A stretch of 64,000 nucleotides of DNA, taken from assembly GCF_003368325.1 (NCBI RefSeq), contig NZ_CP031467.1, positions 3,534,001-3,598,000 on the forward strand, in the 5' to 3' direction. The translations under genes were made by a program, and so were the position numbers. The notes under the pieces are model-generated. The model searched no databases. It saw only the letters and a program-made list of their open reading frames with translations, and had not been told where the DNA came from. Each line of letters begins with the position of its first letter. Within the stretch, counting starts at the first letter, position 1. Below are positions 62,965 through 64,000 of this stretch, in pieces. This DNA is from Paraburkholderia caffeinilytica (GTDB lineage: Bacteria; Pseudomonadota; Gammaproteobacteria; Burkholderiales; Burkholderiaceae).

Positions 62965-64000
62965 GCACGAATAACGGCAGTACCCGCAGGCAGATGCGTC
63001 TCGGGCTCTTCATCCAGGGCGCGGGACATCACGTCGCCGGCTGGCGGCATCCCGACGCGCAGGCGGGCAGCGAGAATCTCGCGCTGATGCAGCGCATCAC
63101 GCAGACCGCCGAGCGCGCGAAGTTCGACATGGTTTTTCTCGCCGACGGCCTCACCAGCGGCCCCGATGCGCATCCGTCGATGGCGATGCGGTTTGAGCCG
63201 CTGTGCCTGCTGTCGGCGCTTGCCATGGGCACGCGCCACATCGGTCTCGCCGCCACCGCGTCGACCACGTATAGCGAGCCGTATCACGTCGCGCGCGCAT
63301 TTGCGTCGCTCGATCATCTGAGCAGCGGACGGGCGGCCTGGAACGTCGTGACGACTTCGTACGATCGCACAGCCGCCAACTTCACACGCGGCAATCATCC
63401 GGATCATGCGCTGCGTTACGAAATGGCGGGTGAATTCGTCGACGTCGTCAAGGGACTGTGGGACAGCTGGGACGACGACGCGGTGCTCAAGGACAAGGCG
63501 CGCGGCGTCTACTTCGATCCCGCCAAGGTCCATACGCTGGACCACCAAGGCCCGTTCTTCGCCGTCAAGGGCCCGTTGAATGCGTCGCGCCCGCCGCAAG
63601 GGCACCCCGTGGTGATTCAGGCCGGCTCGTCCGGACCGGGGCAGGACCTGGCCGCGCGCACGGCGGAAGTGGTGTTTACCGCGCAGCAGACCATTGAAGA
63701 AGCGCAGGTCTTCTATCGCGATCTGAAAGGCCGGTTGCCGAAGTTCGGCCGCGAAGGCGCGCAGTTGCACGTAATGCCGGGCGTGTTTCCTGTCATCAGC
63801 AGGACGGAACAGGAAGCGAAAGACAAATACGCGCAGTTGCAGGAATGGACCGACACATCGGGCGCGCTGTCGCTGTTGTCCGACCGGCTCGGACACGACG
63901 TGTCGAAGTACCCGCTCGATGGTCCGCTGCCGGAGCTGCCCGAGTCGGATCAGTTGAAGAGCCGCGCCAAATTGCTGACCGATCTCGCGCGCCGCGAGAA
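62961..64000 (+). CDS. NtaA/DszA-family monooxygenase, truncated by window end
   Basis: The frame from ATG 62961 is open to the window edge (over 340 codons, no stop). It starts MSTNNGSTRRQMRLGLFIQG and continues GAGHHVAGWRHPDAQAGS, MVFLADGLTSG, LDHLSSGRAAWNVVTTSYD and HPVVIQAGSSGPGQDLAAR, the pattern of the NtaA/SnaA/DszA LLM monooxygenases. It overlaps the MmgE/PrpD stop by 4 bp. It is a second, distinct member beside the one at 58769, so the cluster may act on two related substrates or do two steps. Confidence 0.88.
   Translation, partial: MSTNNGSTRRQMRLGLFIQGAGHHVAGWRHPDAQAGSENLALMQRITQTAERAKFDMVFLADGLTSGPDAHPSMAMRFEPLCLLSALAMGTRHIGLAATASTTYSEPYHVARAFASLDHLSSGRAAWNVVTTSYDRTAANFTRGNHPDHALRYEMAGEFVDVVKGLWDSWDDDAVLKDKARGVYFDPAKVHTLDHQGPFFAVKGPLNASRPPQGHPVVIQAGSSGPGQDLAARTAEVVFTAQQTIEEAQVFYRDLKGRLPKFGREGAQLHVMPGVFPVISRTEQEAKDKYAQLQEWTDTSGALSLLSDRLGHDVSKYPLDGPLPELPESDQLKSRAKLLTDLARRE

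Overview
The window looks like a chromosomal or chromid segment of a Paraburkholderia/Burkholderia-type betaproteobacterium. It is GC-rich with strong G/C third positions. It carries a Burkholderia-type OmpC-like porin, MdtABC-type RND efflux genes, many LysR/AraC/IclR/GntR regulators and short intergenic spaces. The genus is inferred from protein style, not from a marker gene. I saw no rRNA, tRNA, CRISPR array, transposase or phage gene. LAYOUT. 0-3.5 kb: two divergent c-di-GMP type genes, a PAS-GGDEF-EAL protein with a broken GGDEF motif and an EAL-HDOD protein with a degraded EAL site. 3.6-5 kb: a secreted PrxQ/BCP-like peroxiredoxin, then an ~830-bp imperfect palindromic repeat filling the gap between convergent genes. 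5-13 kb: an RND efflux operon (adaptor plus two inner-membrane pumps, no outer-membrane channel). 13.3-17.8 kb: IclR, AraC and orphan NarL/LuxR regulators with several palindromes, a likely non-coding transcript ending at a strong terminator, and a small conserved-looking ORF. 17.9-23.7 kb: an accessory-looking stretch of lipoproteins, a large exported unknown, a glycine-zipper protein, a Trp/Arg/Glu-rich exported protein, a phospholipase C-type phosphoesterase without a visible signal peptide, and Lys/Ala-rich gene remnants. 23.9-28.3 kb: a polar amino-acid ABC importer whose permease and ATPase are fused, a LysR regulator and an adducin-like class II aldolase. 28.3-31.9 kb: an Old Yellow Enzyme / pirin / isochorismatase-type operon with a divergent LysR gene. 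32-35.2 kb: small genes (YbaK-type deacylase, BON protein, patatin-DUF3734). 35.3-44.6 kb: a LysR-controlled catabolic cluster (HpcH/HpaI aldolase, PDC-hydrolase-like amidohydrolase, unknown protein, aromatic-acid MFS carrier, an EAR-repeat beta-propeller, porin, lipoprotein carboxylesterase). SULFUR REGION, 44.8-64 kb. This is the most interesting part. A plus-strand operon encodes rhodanese, serine O-acetyltransferase, an XRE regulator, a Family 2A encapsulin shell (SrpI type) and its cargo, a SufS-type cysteine desulfurase with a ~285-residue disordered N-terminal targeting region. It meets, tail to tail at a strong terminator, a minus-strand operon of a GntR regulator, an AprA-like flavoprotein, a two-cluster ferredoxin, a HEAT-repeat protein and a DUF971 protein. 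Divergent from that runs a long plus-strand cluster of a sugar-type ABC importer, an SfnB/DszC-like flavoenzyme, DszA/NtaA-like flavin monooxygenases and an MmgE/PrpD protein. A working picture is uptake and desulfonation of an organosulfur compound, a candidate AprAB-like redox unit handling an oxidised sulfur intermediate, and storage or mobilisation of sulfur through cysteine in an encapsulin nanocompartment. The encapsulin-desulfurase pair is a known type of system. Its linkage to the AprA-like/HEAT/DUF971 operon is the part that may be undescribed. Starts were chosen by ribosome-binding sites, overlaps and family N-termini; I could not run similarity searches.
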